From the NCBI GenBank assembly GCA_030748635.1, contig JASMLP010000187.1:1-34547 (forward strand): a stretch of DNA of 34,547 bases. Reading direction: 5' to 3'. This DNA is from Planctomycetota bacterium (GTDB lineage: Bacteria > Planctomycetota > JACQVV01 > JASMLP01). The notes beneath the pieces are model-generated. The model searched no databases, was not told where the DNA came from, and saw only the letters and a program-made list of their open reading frames with translations. Below are positions 1 through 9,914 of this stretch, piece by piece. The position numbers were made by a program, and so were the translations under genes. How positions within the stretch are numbered: the first letter of the stretch is position 1; the number at the start of each line of letters is the position of its first letter.

Positions 1-2
1 GC

Positions 3-782
3 GTTACTCTGGCCGAAGCGCTATCGGAACGATCCGATGTCTTTGGAACCTGGGAGATCGATCAGGTACGCGCGGGTGAAGCTTCCGGCCGACTGGGGGA
101 GCATCTCGATGTCGTAGCCCGGGAGCTTCGAGAATGCAAGAGCCGGTGGGATCAGGGTTTGCGCGTGGCTGCCACCGTGTTTCTGGTGACTCACCTGGTA
201 TTCCTCGCGCTTTTCCTCCCAGGATGGTTTCAGCGGGGTGAGCTCGCGAACTGGATGTTCTTGATGGTTGGGCTGGACGGAGCGGTCGTTACGGTTCTTT
301 GTGGGTATTGGTGGAGAAGATATTCCCCGAACTTTGCTCGGCTTAGCGATCGTGCCCTGGGGAGGACGCCGCTTGTGGGGGACTGGCTACGTACGGGGAT
401 CAAACTGCGTTACTGGCGTTTTCTGGTCACCTTGCTTGAGTCGGGTGTGGCCGGATCGGTCGCTTTTGTCACGGCGCGTGGGGTGATCGAGGCGCCGGAA
501 CCGAGAAAGCAAATGGATGCGGAAGTCCGTCGGTGGATCGTGGGTGAAGAGCCTGATTCGCGAGATGCGATGCTCGAGGAACCTGAAACGGTGGAGGAAC
601 GTTTCGATCGGGGAGCTCTCAGCGCTCGGTTACATTCTGAAATCGAGGAGCTGGAAAAACGGAGATCTCGAGTTTTTGGATGGTGTATATTTTGGATTCC
701 GGGATCGATCTACGCGAGCAGCTTCATCCTTCTGGTCGCGCGAATTGTTCCATTCTTTTTTGGAGGCGTGGAAATCAGCTAA
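3..782 (+). CDS. Type II/IV pilus secretion system F-like protein, C-terminal part (5' end outside window)
   Basis: The frame is open from the left edge, so the start lies outside the window. The visible 259 residues match the end of the T2SS F (GspF/PilC) inner-membrane platform protein. Residues 1-52 include V-R-A-G-E-A-S-G-R-L-G, the typical GE.sG.L signature that closes the first cytoplasmic repeat. Two hydrophobic helices follow at about residues 56-100, then a loop and a further long helix near the C-terminus ending in a short tail. In this family the protein anchors the assembly ATPase to the inner membrane. The charged insert with E-E-P-D-S-R-D and E-E-P-E-T-V-E-E is unusual and the second repeat is poorly conserved, so it may be a diverged relative rather than a canonical GspF. 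It converges with the FHA gene, 22 bases away. No other secretion genes are visible to confirm the system. Confidence 0.68.
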   Translation, partial: VTLAEALSERSDVFGTWEIDQVRAGEASGRLGEHLDVVARELRECKSRWDQGLRVAATVFLVTHLVFLALFLPGWFQRGELANWMFLMVGLDGAVVTVLCGYWWRRYSPNFARLSDRALGRTPLVGDWLRTGIKLRYWRFLVTLLESGVAGSVAFVTARGVIEAPEPRKQMDAEVRRWIVGEEPDSRDAMLEEPETVEERFDRGALSARLHSEIEELEKRRSRVFGWCIFWIPGSIYASSFILLVARIVPFFFGGVEIS

Positions 783-804
783 CCTCCATCTCGGGAGAGG
801 GGTT

Positions 805-3800
805 TCAGGGCTTGAGGCCGAGAACAAACTTTTTCCAGTCGGTTTCCAACTCATCCAGAACATCCTGAAAGAAGTCCAGGAATGGAGGGGGCCCCCGGCG
901 CATGCGTTCGTACGAAAATGAGCCGCTATCAATCGCTTTGCGGTAGCGAAGGAATCGTTCCTTGTAGGATTCGACCTCGCAATTCTTGAGATAGTAGAAA
1001 ATGGACCAGCATTGCGAATAAAAAGTGCTGGCCTCGACGGGGCCTTTGTTGATCTGAACCAGAGCGTTACCGCCGACAAGCTCTTTCATGGCAAATTGTT
1101 CTTTTTTGCGGATTTGCATCTGGATGAAGGGAAGGCGGCGGCGTGAAATATGATCGAAGGTCAGTTCCTGTTTCTTTTTGTTCCACTGGTGCCCTTCGAA
1201 CTGAGTGGCAATTCCTTCCGCGTACCAGGAGGAGGGGAAAACACCCGGGAAAGCGCTGAAGTAGAAGAGGTGGCTCCCTTCGTGAATCATGGTGGAAAAA
1301 AAGGTTTTGGTGTTGTTGGTGCGATCCCACCCGACACCGGTGAGGTTGGCGCTGCTGGCAAATCCTCCCGCGCGCAGATTGCTTTCGTGACCGTTCTTGA
1401 TGCAGTAGTTCCGATAATCTTCGTAGGTCCGAAAGGCGAAGATTTTCATCCGCCGCTGAGCTTCACGGCCGAAGTATTCTGTGTAGTGGGAATAGGATTT
1501 CTCCATCACCACGGCCAGTTCGTCGATGAATTCAGGGGAGATGTTGCAGCGGATGTCGTAATGTGTGGTCGTCCGAGTCCAGGCGTGCTCCCATTGCGAC
1601 CGGATTTTCTGGATCTCGGCTTTGGTGTACCATTTTCCCTGATACTTGGAGAGGCCCTTGGCGTACAGTTCGGCATCTTCCTTGAGAACCCAGTCCCCTT
1701 TGAATTTGGTGTATCCCGCCAGATATTTTTCTCGCTCTTCGGGTGTCACCCATTTGCCATCGTGCCGAACGAGTCCCTCTCCTCGTTTGCCGCGCTCTTC
1801 TGCGGTCACGAGAACTCCTTTGTAGGGGACAAATCCTCCTTCAGGAATCCGGTCAAGCCCAAGTCGAGCCTGGAGGTACTGGTTGATGCGAGGACGGAAG
1901 TCGAGGGCGTTGTTGTAGAGATCGACAAAATGCTTGTTGGCGACATCGAGCAGTTGGTGTTCGTATCCGAAAACGCCAAGCAAGAACTTGTCTTCGGGTG
2001 ACAGGGGCATGCGGACCAAAAAGTCAGCCATCTGTTTGGGGTAAAGGTGGCTCCATTTCAGGGTTGCTTCACCCCCTTGTGTAAAACGAACTTTATATCC
2101 AGCCAGGTCAGCATGGACGATCTTTCCGCGAGTCGATCCTCCGAATACGGCATCGGCGTTGCGAAGTTCTCCGTTGGAAACCGCTTGAATCAGGCGACCC
2201 ATCATGCTGGCCATTTGCTGCAACCGGACGAGTCTCTGGTCGATTTTCTGAACCAGTAGGGGTTGGGTTGCGACCAGCTTTTTCAATTTCTGATATTCGG
2301 TGACCGCTCGACTAAAGAGGTAGGTCCGGACCAAGTCCTCGACTTCGGCCGAGAAGTTCTCATAGAGCGACTCGATTCGACGCTGTTCCGCCTTTCGTTT
2401 TTCTCGCGCCTCGATCATGGCTCGCATGCGTTGCTGGGCTTCCTTGTCGGCTTGAAGCTTGGCCCGCGCAGCTTCCTGGAGCTTGCGAACATCCTGGGGC
2501 CCCATCAGTTTTCCCTCGTGGACGACAAGTCCACCGTCCGGGCGTGGGCGTCCGGTTTCAGTCCAGATGGATTCTGCGAGAGCAATTTTTTCTGGGTGTT
2601 TGCTCAGATAGCTGGCCAGGAAAGGGTCTCCTTCCGAGAGAAGTCGGTTTTCGTAGGCCCATAGGGCCACGCCCAGAGGATGGGATCGTTGAATACCTTG
2701 CCGGAGTAACTCTGCGAGGGCCGCACGTCCCCGGGAATCGTCAGCCGGAATGGGGCGGGGACGGTCGAGGGCGGAAAAGGCCTCCTGCATGGCTTCCACT
2801 CTCTGGTAGCGGTCGGCGCAGCGGAGCCGGTTTTCTGAGTTTTTGAATCCGCTTCGGAGTTGGGTGAGGGAGGAAAGAGCGGCCTCCCAGTCTCGCGATT
2901 GCACGAGGTTGGCGACTCGCTGTAAACCCAGTTCGAGTTGCTGGGATTCGGGCATCGAGATTTTCTTTTCTTGGGTATCGGCTTGGGATGCTCGAACATC
3001 TCGCTGATTGCGAAGATCGGTGTCGTCTTCGCTCCCCATGGTCTGGAACAGGGTTAAGAGCAGCGCCAGAGTCACTGCGGCCGCGACCCCCATAGCCATG
3101 AAGGTGGCCTGAGCGATGCCTGGGTCCTCTTCGAGAGGTAAGAGGGAGTTTTTGAAGCGAAAGCGCTGCTTTCCGAATCGGAGGACTTCGCCGTGAGAAA
3201 GCACGGTTTGGTACCCATCGGTTCGAACCAGGAGATGGCGTCCATCTTCGGGGGTAATTCGTCCCCAGTGAGCCCCTTGGCCCAGTTCAATCGGTTCCTT
3301 GCCGATCGGAATGGGTTCTCCGCCGCCCATCGGCACGAGCATGAACTGAGCAAGGACCAACTGTTCGGGGCGAGGGAGAGCGCTGGAGCGAAACAGGATT
3401 TCGTAATCGCCGATTCCGATCCGGTTTCCGTGAGTGAGTGCGTGGTCGTCGACTTTACGACCATCGATTTGAATGCCGTTGGTGCTGCCTAGATCCCGGA
3501 CCCGGAAGGCGCCTCCTTCGAAAAGAATATGCGCGTGCCGTTTCGAAATCTTGGGGCTGTTGAGCACGAGATCGCAGGATTTATCACGACCGAGTGTGGT
3601 CCCCTTGGTGGCAAGGACATAATCCTCTCCACCTCGTTCTCCACCGGTGAAGGTCAGGTGGAAGGATTCTTCTGGCTGTTCCGTGTTGCGGAAAACGAAG
3701 AGGTTGTGGGCGGCGATGCGGATCTCTTCGCCATGTTGGAGAACTCTGGAGTCGGTGCGGACTCCGCCGACGTGAGTTCCGTTGGTGCTTTCTAAGTCTT

Positions 3801-4596
3801 TGAGCGAGATCGCGCCGGAAGAATGCTTGAACTGGGCGTGACGGTTGCTGACTTCTCCGTCTTCAAAGACCAGATCGCATCCGGAATGGGTTCCCAGGGT
3901 GAGTCCGCTTTCGGGGATTTCGATGGTTCGCCCTTCCATCTCCCCGGCGAGTCCAATCAGGGCGAAGGATATTTTGGGAGCCTCAGGTAGAGGTCGATTC
4001 CCGAATCGACAAACATACGACAGGTCACCTAAAAGAATTTTTTCACCGTGTTGGAGGCGGTGAGGACCACGGATTCGTTGATGCTGTACTTCCGTGCCGT
4101 GGGTGGACGCCAGGTCGTGAATTTCAAGATGTCCCTCGGAGGTTCTGACGATTTTGGCGTGATCTCCGGAGGTTTTTCCGCTTTGGGTGAGAATGATATT
4201 CCAGTCTTCGCGACCGATGGTGATGACCGGTAAGGAGAGCTCCCACTCTCTTTCACCGGAATCGGAAACAAGGTGTATCGGTTCTTTCGGGAGGGGAGGG
4301 AGGCACTCGAGGAAAGCGACCACGGTATCGCCTAGACGCAACACGGAGCCGTGTGCAAGCGGAGTCGACTCGATCACCCGGCCATCTACGGTGGTTTTGT
4401 TCCGGCTTTCTCGGTCGGTGAGAATGACCGAACCTTCCGGGTCGAGTTCCAAGGAGGCGTGGCAACCGGAAAGTCGGCGGCCTTCCAGCGGTATGTCGCA
4501 ATCCGAATCGCGACCCAGAGTACGAGGAAACTCCTCGATGGGAATGGTTTCTCCTCTACGGCTTCCGGTGAGGAGCAGAAGAAAACGAGAACTCAA
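805..4596 (-). CDS. Tetra-FHA membrane protein with C-terminal gluzincin (HExxH) metallopeptidase domain
   Basis: A 1263-residue protein. Four forkhead-associated domains lie at about 1-100, 105-205, 206-308 and 312-405. The last two carry clear S-N/K-R-H-A and S-T-N-G motifs (249-254, 270-274; 351-355, 371-375). A fifth, eroded copy follows at 415-485. One membrane helix spans about 495-519. The C-terminal half has a charged coiled coil, then G-K-W-V-T / G-D-W-V / G-K-W-Y-T spacer repeats common in planctomycete proteins. A DUF1570-like peptidase domain ends the chain, with H-E-G-S-H at 1105-1109 and a third zinc ligand candidate E1127 in A-E-G. FHA domains bind phosphothreonine, so I infer a phospho-signal receptor in the cytoplasm coupled to a peptidase across the membrane; substrate unknown. 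The start is TTG, preceded 8 bases upstream by AGGAAGGA, which decides it. It lies 46 bases after maeB on the same strand and may be co-transcribed. Confidence 0.88.
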   Translation of the reverse strand: MSSRFLLLLTGSRRGETIPIEEFPRTLGRDSDCDIPLEGRRLSGCHASLELDPEGSVILTDRESRNKTTVDGRVIESTPLAHGSVLRLGDTVVAFLECLPPLPKEPIHLVSDSGEREWELSLPVITIGREDWNIILTQSGKTSGDHAKIVRTSEGHLEIHDLASTHGTEVQHQRIRGPHRLQHGEKILLGDLSYVCRFGNRPLPEAPKISFALIGLAGEMEGRTIEIPESGLTLGTHSGCDLVFEDGEVSNRHAQFKHSSGAISLKDLESTNGTHVGGVRTDSRVLQHGEEIRIAAHNLFVFRNTEQPEESFHLTFTGGERGGEDYVLATKGTTLGRDKSCDLVLNSPKISKRHAHILFEGGAFRVRDLGSTNGIQIDGRKVDDHALTHGNRIGIGDYEILFRSSALPRPEQLVLAQFMLVPMGGGEPIPIGKEPIELGQGAHWGRITPEDGRHLLVRTDGYQTVLSHGEVLRFGKQRFRFKNSLLPLEEDPGIAQATFMAMGVAAAVTLALLLTLFQTMGSEDDTDLRNQRDVRASQADTQEKKISMPESQQLELGLQRVANLVQSRDWEAALSSLTQLRSGFKNSENRLRCADRYQRVEAMQEAFSALDRPRPIPADDSRGRAALAELLRQGIQRSHPLGVALWAYENRLLSEGDPFLASYLSKHPEKIALAESIWTETGRPRPDGGLVVHEGKLMGPQDVRKLQEAARAKLQADKEAQQRMRAMIEAREKRKAEQRRIESLYENFSAEVEDLVRTYLFSRAVTEYQKLKKLVATQPLLVQKIDQRLVRLQQMASMMGRLIQAVSNGELRNADAVFGGSTRGKIVHADLAGYKVRFTQGGEATLKWSHLYPKQMADFLVRMPLSPEDKFLLGVFGYEHQLLDVANKHFVDLYNNALDFRPRINQYLQARLGLDRIPEGGFVPYKGVLVTAEERGKRGEGLVRHDGKWVTPEEREKYLAGYTKFKGDWVLKEDAELYAKGLSKYQGKWYTKAEIQKIRSQWEHAWTRTTTHYDIRCNISPEFIDELAVVMEKSYSHYTEYFGREAQRRMKIFAFRTYEDYRNYCIKNGHESNLRAGGFASSANLTGVGWDRTNNTKTFFSTMIHEGSHLFYFSAFPGVFPSSWYAEGIATQFEGHQWNKKKQELTFDHISRRRLPFIQMQIRKKEQFAMKELVGGNALVQINKGPVEASTFYSQCWSIFYYLKNCEVESYKERFLRYRKAIDSGSFSYERMRRGPPPFLDFFQDVLDELETDWKKFVLGLKP

Positions 4597-4642
4597 CGGG
4601 AAATCCTTCCTGTCATGTCAATGTTGCAAAGGATCAGTGGCT

Positions 4643-6937
4643 TCAACTGGTCGGGTTGACTTCAAGGGGAGAGGGCGCCGATTCCAGGCTGGCCTGGACG
4701 GCGGTGATAGAACTGATGTTGACGATCTCTCCGACCGAGGAATAGTGATTGATTGCGTTTACCGGCTTGGCCATGCCCAAAATAATTGGGCCGACAATTT
4801 CTGCCCCGGCCAGGTGCTGGACCAATTTATAGGCGATATTTCCGCTTTGTAGGTCCGGGAAGATGAGGATGTTGGCATCTCCCGCGATTTGAGAATGAGG
4901 GAAGGCATTTTCGGCCAGAGCTGGGACCAGCGCGGTGTCCCCTTGCATTTCTCCATCGATGATCAGGTCTGGAGCCAGGTCTCGCGCGATCTGAACCGCA
5001 CGGGATACTTTTTCGGTCAAGGGGTGACGGACATTGCCAAAATTGCTGAAAGACAGGAGAGCCACCCGGGGCTCGATATGGAAAAAATTCTGGGCCGTGC
5101 GCGCGCTTAGAACCGAGATTTCTGCGAGTTCTTTGGCGGTCGGGTCGATGTTGATCGTGGCATCGGCGAAGAAGAGCACCTTGTTTGAAAGTACGACCAT
5201 GTACATACCGGCGGCGCGCTGTACCCCATTTTGGAGTCCGATGATCTGGAGGCCAGGTGAAACCGTTTCCGGGTAGGAGCGGTTGATGCCGCAGACAAGG
5301 CCGTCACCCTCATCCATGTGTAGCATCATGAGTCCGAAGTAGAGCGGATCGTTCATCAGTAGTTGAGAACGGTGAGGCGAAATGCCCCGGCGAGACCGTA
5401 GTCGATAATACTCTTCGCTCCACTGCTCGCGGGAGGCGGAGGTGGCCGGGTCGACGATCTGGATCCCCTCGAGAGAGACTCCTGTTCGCTCCGCGGTCTG
5501 AGAGATTTCCTGGGAGGAGCCGACCAGGATAGGACATGCGATCTTGCTCCCGACCAGAACTTGAGCGGCCTGGATTACTTTTTCCTCACAGCCTTCAGGA
5601 AAGATAATCCGTTTTTGTTCTTTTCGGGCTCGATTTTCCACGGCTCTCATTACGGTACGGGTGCGACCGAGGAATCGTTCGAGTTGTTCGACATATTTAT
5701 CCAGATCGATCTGTGTACGGGCTACGCCACTTTCCATGGCGGCGCGGGCGACGGCGGGAGCTTCCCACAGAAGGACGCGGGGGTCGAACGGTTTGGGAAT
5801 CAGGTATTCGCGTCCGAATCGGATTTTCTGGTTGCCGTAGGCTTTTTGGACACTTTCGGGAACCGGTTCCTTGGCCAACTTGGCCAGGGCCAGGGCTGCG
5901 GCACGTTTCATCTCCTCGTTGATGGCGGTTGCGCCGACATCTAAGGCGCCCCGGAAGAGGAATGGAAACCCCAGGACGTTGTTGACCTGATTGGGAAAAT
6001 CGCTCCGGCCTGTGGCCATGATGACGTCTTCGCGGACTCGAAGAGCGACATCGTAGGGGATTTCAGGGTCTGGGTTGGCCATCGCGAAGACGATCGGGTC
6101 TTTCGCCATCGAGAGAAGCATCTCTTCGGTAACCATGCCCGCCACGCTGACACCACAAAACACATCGGCTCCTTGCATGGCGTCGGCAAGGGATCGACAC
6201 GAGGTTTCCTGGGCATAACGGGCCTTGTATGGATTCATGCCTTCGGTTCGTCCGGGGTGGATGACGCCTTTGGAGTCGGTCATCAGAATCTTTTTACTGT
6301 CAGCCCCGAGGGAGACGAAGAAGTCGGCGCAAGCGATTCCGGCTGCGCCGGCGCCGCACACGACAATCCGGATTTCCTCTATCGATTTGTCAACGATCTC
6401 GAGCGCATTGATCAGGCCGGCTCCGGCAATAATGGCTGTTCCGTGCTGGTCATCGTGGAATACGGGAATATCCATCGTTTTCTTGAGCGTTTCCTCGATG
6501 TGAAAGCATTCGGGAGCTTTGATGTCTTCGAGATTGATACCTCCGAAGGTCGGCTCGAGAATCTGACAGGTTCGGATCAGCTCGTCGGCGTCTTTGGTGT
6601 TGAGTTCTATGTCGAATACATCGATTCCGGCAAACCGCTTGAACAAAACTCCTTTGCCTTCCATGACCGGCTTCCCGGCGAGGGCTCCGATGTCTCCTAG
6701 GCCCAGAACCGCGGTTCCGTTACTAACCACGGCGACGAGGTTCCCCTTACCGGTGTATTTGTAGGCAAGAGTGGGGTCTTCTTCGATTTTCCGGCAGGGA
6801 AGAGCGACTCCGGGACTGTAGGCGATCGATAGATCGAGTTGAGTCAGGCAAGGTTTGGACGCTTGCACCTCCAGTTTGCCTGGGCGCGGTTCGGAGTGGT
6901 ACTCAAGGATATCCTCGTCACGTAAATTGAGGTTCAT
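4643..6937 (-). CDS. maeB: NADP-dependent malic enzyme with C-terminal phosphotransacetylase-like domain
   Basis: The enzyme oxidatively decarboxylates malate to pyruvate and CO2 while reducing NADP, linking the TCA cycle to pyruvate and supplying NADPH. The 764-residue length fits the MaeB-type fusion. Residues 1-415 are the malic enzyme part: catalytic Tyr40 in S-I-A-Y-S-P-G, the [11 protein letters not shown] block at 71-81, Lys95 in M-E-G-K-G, metal-binding E137-D138, H-D-D-Q-H-G-T at 161-167, and a nucleotide-binding G-A-G-A-A-G at 195-200. Residues from about 430 to 755 form a phosphate acetyl/butyryl-transferase-like domain, which in this family is usually regulatory (acetyl-CoA sensing) rather than catalytic. 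ATG start; no strong ribosome site, but a TATAAA (complement of 6952-6957) sits just upstream, so a very short leader is possible. Downstream of moaA by 96 bases. Confidence 0.95.
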   Translation of the reverse strand: MNLNLRDEDILEYHSEPRPGKLEVQASKPCLTQLDLSIAYSPGVALPCRKIEEDPTLAYKYTGKGNLVAVVSNGTAVLGLGDIGALAGKPVMEGKGVLFKRFAGIDVFDIELNTKDADELIRTCQILEPTFGGINLEDIKAPECFHIEETLKKTMDIPVFHDDQHGTAIIAGAGLINALEIVDKSIEEIRIVVCGAGAAGIACADFFVSLGADSKKILMTDSKGVIHPGRTEGMNPYKARYAQETSCRSLADAMQGADVFCGVSVAGMVTEEMLLSMAKDPIVFAMANPDPEIPYDVALRVREDVIMATGRSDFPNQVNNVLGFPFLFRGALDVGATAINEEMKRAAALALAKLAKEPVPESVQKAYGNQKIRFGREYLIPKPFDPRVLLWEAPAVARAAMESGVARTQIDLDKYVEQLERFLGRTRTVMRAVENRARKEQKRIIFPEGCEEKVIQAAQVLVGSKIACPILVGSSQEISQTAERTGVSLEGIQIVDPATSASREQWSEEYYRLRSRRGISPHRSQLLMNDPLYFGLMMLHMDEGDGLVCGINRSYPETVSPGLQIIGLQNGVQRAAGMYMVVLSNKVLFFADATINIDPTAKELAEISVLSARTAQNFFHIEPRVALLSFSNFGNVRHPLTEKVSRAVQIARDLAPDLIIDGEMQGDTALVPALAENAFPHSQIAGDANILIFPDLQSGNIAYKLVQHLAGAEIVGPIILGMAKPVNAINHYSSVGEIVNISSITAVQASLESAPSPLEVNPTS

Positions 6938-7033
6938 GGGGATACTCGAAATTTATAGAAGGATGAGAAAATGGCAGTATACGGAAGGGTGGATATTTCG
7001 TCGGGAAAAGAGGCGAGAGGAGGAGGGAAGAAC

Positions 7034-8128
7034 TTATCCTCCGATACTGCGGATGATCGGTTCTGGGAAATCGTGTTCGATGCCGGGAAACCCGTCGTCG
7101 CTGCCGTGAGCCCTGGGTTTGGCGGCAACGGTTCGGAGAGCGGTGGCTCGGATTTCCGAGTCCGAGGCTCCCTCGCGCAGGAGTGGGCGTAGGTTCTCTC
7201 CTGATTGACTGAAAAGACAGGAACGTAATTGGCCGGTTGCCGAAAGACGCAATCGGTTGCAGGTGGAACAGAACGAGCGTGAAAGGCTGGTGATGAAGCC
7301 GACTCGGGATCGAGTTCCCCGGATAGCATATTCGCGAGCTACATCCGAGGCTTCCGGAACGTGCTCTAGTTGGAAGTGCTGGTGGAGAGCGGTTTCCAGG
7401 TGGGTCAAGGGAACGTATTGCTCCCGATCCCAACTAGTCCCGCAAAGAGGCATCCATTCGATAAATCGTATCGTGATATCCCGATCGATCCCGTACTGAA
7501 TCAGGGAGATTGCTTCTTCTTTGGTGAGGTCCGCGAGGGCGACCGCATTGAGCTTGACTCGTAGGCCGACTTGCAGGGCGGCGTCGATACCCTGCAGGAC
7601 CGGAGTGAGTTGGGCCCCTTGGGTCACCTGGGCAAAACGTACCGGATCGATGCTGTCCAGTGAGATATTGACCGAGTCGAGTCCAGCGTCGGCGAGAGCG
7701 GTTGCGATCGGGGCCAGTTTTGTCGCGTTGGTGGTCATCGAGATTCCTTCGAGGCTTTCGATTCCAGCCAAACGTTCGATCAGATCGGGTAGCTGCTTGC
7801 GCAGAAGAGGCTCACCTCCGGTGATTCTTAATTTTCGGATTCCCAGCGCAACCAGGATACGGACCGTTCGTTCGATCTCTCCGAAGGTCAGAAGGTCCGG
7901 TTTGGGAAATAGTTTGATGTCCTCGGAAGGCACGCAGTACGTGCAATAGAGATTGCATCGGTCGGTGACCGAAACACGTAAATACGTTGCGATTCGGCCG
8001 AAACGATCTTCGAGTTTGTGGGGGTGAGATTCCCGAATATCTTCTTTCGAAGTCAAGAGTTTGGAAGGCATGGAGACATTATCAATATCTGGAGCGTTTT
8101 GAAGAAGCGGAAATCGGGGGATTCTCAT
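7034..8128 (-). CDS. moaA: GTP 3',8-cyclase MoaA (molybdenum cofactor biosynthesis)
   Basis: This radical-SAM enzyme performs the first step of molybdopterin synthesis, rearranging GTP to (8S)-3',8-cyclo-7,8-dihydro-GTP. The N-terminal cluster motif C-N-L-Y-C-T-Y-C provides C58, C62 and C65 for the SAM-binding [4Fe-4S] centre. T-G-G-E-P-L-L-R follows at 103-110. The second, GTP-binding cluster uses C287, C290 and C304 (C-S-T-C-N-R-L-R and L-R-S-C). The chain ends in the family's Gly-Gly tail. It is longer than usual at the N-terminus. TTG at 8131 and ATG at 8128 are adjacent, and a further ATG lies at 8071 just before the conserved core. None has a clear ribosome site, so the exact start is uncertain. 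No other Mo-cofactor genes are in the window. Divergent from comM. Confidence 0.95.
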   Translation of the reverse strand: MRIPRFPLLQNAPDIDNVSMPSKLLTSKEDIRESHPHKLEDRFGRIATYLRVSVTDRCNLYCTYCVPSEDIKLFPKPDLLTFGEIERTVRILVALGIRKLRITGGEPLLRKQLPDLIERLAGIESLEGISMTTNATKLAPIATALADAGLDSVNISLDSIDPVRFAQVTQGAQLTPVLQGIDAALQVGLRVKLNAVALADLTKEEAISLIQYGIDRDITIRFIEWMPLCGTSWDREQYVPLTHLETALHQHFQLEHVPEASDVAREYAIRGTRSRVGFITSLSRSFCSTCNRLRLSATGQLRSCLFSQSGENLRPLLREGASDSEIRATALRTVAAKPRAHGSDDGFPGIEHDFPEPIIRSIGG

Positions 8129-8151
8129 CAATTATTGTTTTTGGGAGTTGT

Positions 8152-8174
8152 AGGTGAACCGGGAAAGTTCACTT
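8152..8174. promoter_or_regulatory. Inverted repeat in the moaA/comM divergent region
   Basis: GTGAAC (8154-8159) and GTTCAC (8167-8172) form a perfect 6-bp inverted repeat with a 7-base spacer, extended by one G.T and one A-T pair. It lies 24 bases upstream of the moaA start in the 243-bp divergent spacer. Its size suits a dimeric regulator site, but a chance palindrome is possible. I see no convincing -35/-10 pair in this spacer and no credible gene. Confidence 0.3.
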
Positions 8175-8371
8175 GGATCGGTTGTCGAAGATTTCTTGGG
8201 TTCTCGAAGAGTCGGGGGTGGAGACGTTCCAGGCTCGCGTCATCAGGCGGTTATGTCTAAGAAACAGAGGGTACAGGCAACTGCGGGTGGATGTCCTCTT
8301 GCTGTCGCATCGTGGGTATACAGTGAGTCCTTCTGCTCCAGAGGAGATTTTGATAGTGAAAGGGAGGTTTG

Positions 8372-9904
8372 ATGAAGTTACAGCGGATTCGATCGGTGGG
8401 TGTCGAAGGGATGAAGGCGACTCGCATCACGATCGAAGTGGCCCTGGACCGAGGATTGCCGAAGATCTCGATCGTTGGGCTTCCGGATCGACAGATCCGG
8501 GAGAGTTTAGATCGGGTGCGGGCGGCGCTGACGCGCATCGGGATCGCCTTTCCCCGGGATTGCCGAATGACCATCAATCTGGCTCCAGCTTCCCGGCCCA
8601 AAGAAGGAGCGGGGTTCGATCTTCCGATCGCTCTGGGAGTGGCGGCGGCGGTTCTGGATGTCCAGTGGCCGACTTTGAAGAGTACCTGGCTGGTTGGCGA
8701 ACTGGCTCTGGACGGATCGATTCGGCCGGTGGCCGGTATCCTTCCCATATTCCAGGAACTACAGGGTCGCGACGTAATGGCGACGGTGATCGTATCGCCG
8801 GAAAATGCCCGGGAAGGGGCTGCGTTGGAGGGGATTCGCGTCCTCTCGGCGCGGAATCTGGGTGAAGCGATCGAATATCTGGCTGGCACTGGGGATCTGC
8901 TCGGTCCCGGATTACCCGAAGAGGTCATTCCTGAGTTTTCCGGGCCCGATTTTTCCGAGGTCCGGGGACAGGAGAGAGCGAAAAGAGGTCTTCTGGTCGC
9001 GGCGGCCGGGGGGCACAACGTTCTGATGGTGGGGCCACCGGGGACCGGGAAAACACTTCTTGCTCGCTGTTTCCCGATGCTGTTGCCCCCTCTGACCCTG
9101 GAAGAGGCGGTTTCGGTGACCACGATTCATTCCCTGGCCGGCCTTCATGTTCCCGGGGCTCCGCTGATTCGGGAACGTCCGTGGAGGGCTCCGCACCACA
9201 CGATCAGTGAACCTGGATTGATCGGTGGAGGTCATGTTCCCAGGCCGGGAGAAGTCAGTTTGGCTCATCATGGGGTTCTTTTCCTCGATGAGGTCGTCGA
9301 GTTTCAACGACGATGCCTGGAGAGTCTTCGCGAGCCGTTGGAGGCGGGAGAAATTCGGCTCAATCGAGGATTGCAATCGGTACGGTTTCCCTCCGAATTT
9401 GTACTGGTGGCGGCGATGAACCCCTGTCCTTGTGGAATGGGAATCGGGGAGGGGATAGGGTGCCGTTGCGGGGTTCGGCAGAGAGAACGATACGCGGGAA
9501 GGATTTCAGGCCCGATTCTGGATCGAATCGATTTGCGAGTGACCTTGCAGTCCGTTCCCTTCGAAATTCTTCACGGAGGAGGAAGTGAGGGAGCGGATAC
9601 CGAGTTCATGCAAGCCGAGGTGCTGAAAGCTCGGGCTTGGGCGGAAAGGCGTCCGGAAAACCGTGGCAAATCCAATGCGTTACTTCCGTCGAATGTTCTT
9701 CTCGAGGTTTGCAACCTGGATCGTGGTGGGAGACGGATTTTAAGAGAATCCATGCGCGACCTGGAGCTTTCTGCCCGCTCCCACGATCGCATTCTTCGTT
9801 TGGGACGGACGTTGGCGGACCTGGAAGAATCTCCGAGTGTTCAGGTTCACCATCTGGTGGAGGCGGTCGAGTTCCGGGGAATTCGTTTGCTGGACCGAGT
9901 TTGA
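8372..9904 (+). CDS. comM: ComM/YifB-family Mg-chelatase-like AAA+ ATPase
   Basis: A 510-residue protein with full-length YifB/ComM architecture. An N-terminal Lon-protease-like fold (about 1-170, with G-L-P-D at 36-39 and the N-L-A-P-A-S-R-P-K-E-G region at 69-79) precedes the AAA+ Mg-chelatase module, with Walker A G-P-P-G-T-G-K-T at 221-228 and Walker B V-L-F-L-D-E at 302-307. The C-terminal lid is at about 410-500. The M-N-P-C-P-C-G motif (349-355) and a second C-x-C at 364-366 are typical. In naturally competent bacteria ComM is a hexameric helicase that promotes branch migration during recombination of incoming DNA. The start is set by AGGGAGG at 8361-8367, four bases before ATG 8372; TTG 8369 would be too close. 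Single gene, divergent from moaA. Confidence 0.93.
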   Translation: MKLQRIRSVGVEGMKATRITIEVALDRGLPKISIVGLPDRQIRESLDRVRAALTRIGIAFPRDCRMTINLAPASRPKEGAGFDLPIALGVAAAVLDVQWPTLKSTWLVGELALDGSIRPVAGILPIFQELQGRDVMATVIVSPENAREGAALEGIRVLSARNLGEAIEYLAGTGDLLGPGLPEEVIPEFSGPDFSEVRGQERAKRGLLVAAAGGHNVLMVGPPGTGKTLLARCFPMLLPPLTLEEAVSVTTIHSLAGLHVPGAPLIRERPWRAPHHTISEPGLIGGGHVPRPGEVSLAHHGVLFLDEVVEFQRRCLESLREPLEAGEIRLNRGLQSVRFPSEFVLVAAMNPCPCGMGIGEGIGCRCGVRQRERYAGRISGPILDRIDLRVTLQSVPFEILHGGGSEGADTEFMQAEVLKARAWAERRPENRGKSNALLPSNVLLEVCNLDRGGRRILRESMRDLELSARSHDRILRLGRTLADLEESPSVQVHHLVEAVEFRGIRLLDRV

Positions 9905-9914
9905 TCCTGCGGGG

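Noticed and set aside
1150..2001. 283-residue open frame opposite the FHA-peptidase gene
   Set aside because: It lies wholly antisense to a convincing gene with conserved domains and shows no motif of its own; a product of codon bias.
8154..8371. Short open frames from GTG 8154 (ending TGA in the comM start) and from TTG 8173 upstream of comM
   Set aside because: The first overlaps the comM start as in coupled genes, and the second reads rather protein-like at first, but neither has a ribosome site or known motif, they disagree in frame, and the second runs on as a shadow of comM.
8257..9123. 288-residue open frame opposite comM
   Set aside because: Antisense to the conserved AAA+ core; Arg/Ser/Pro-rich composition typical of shadow frames.
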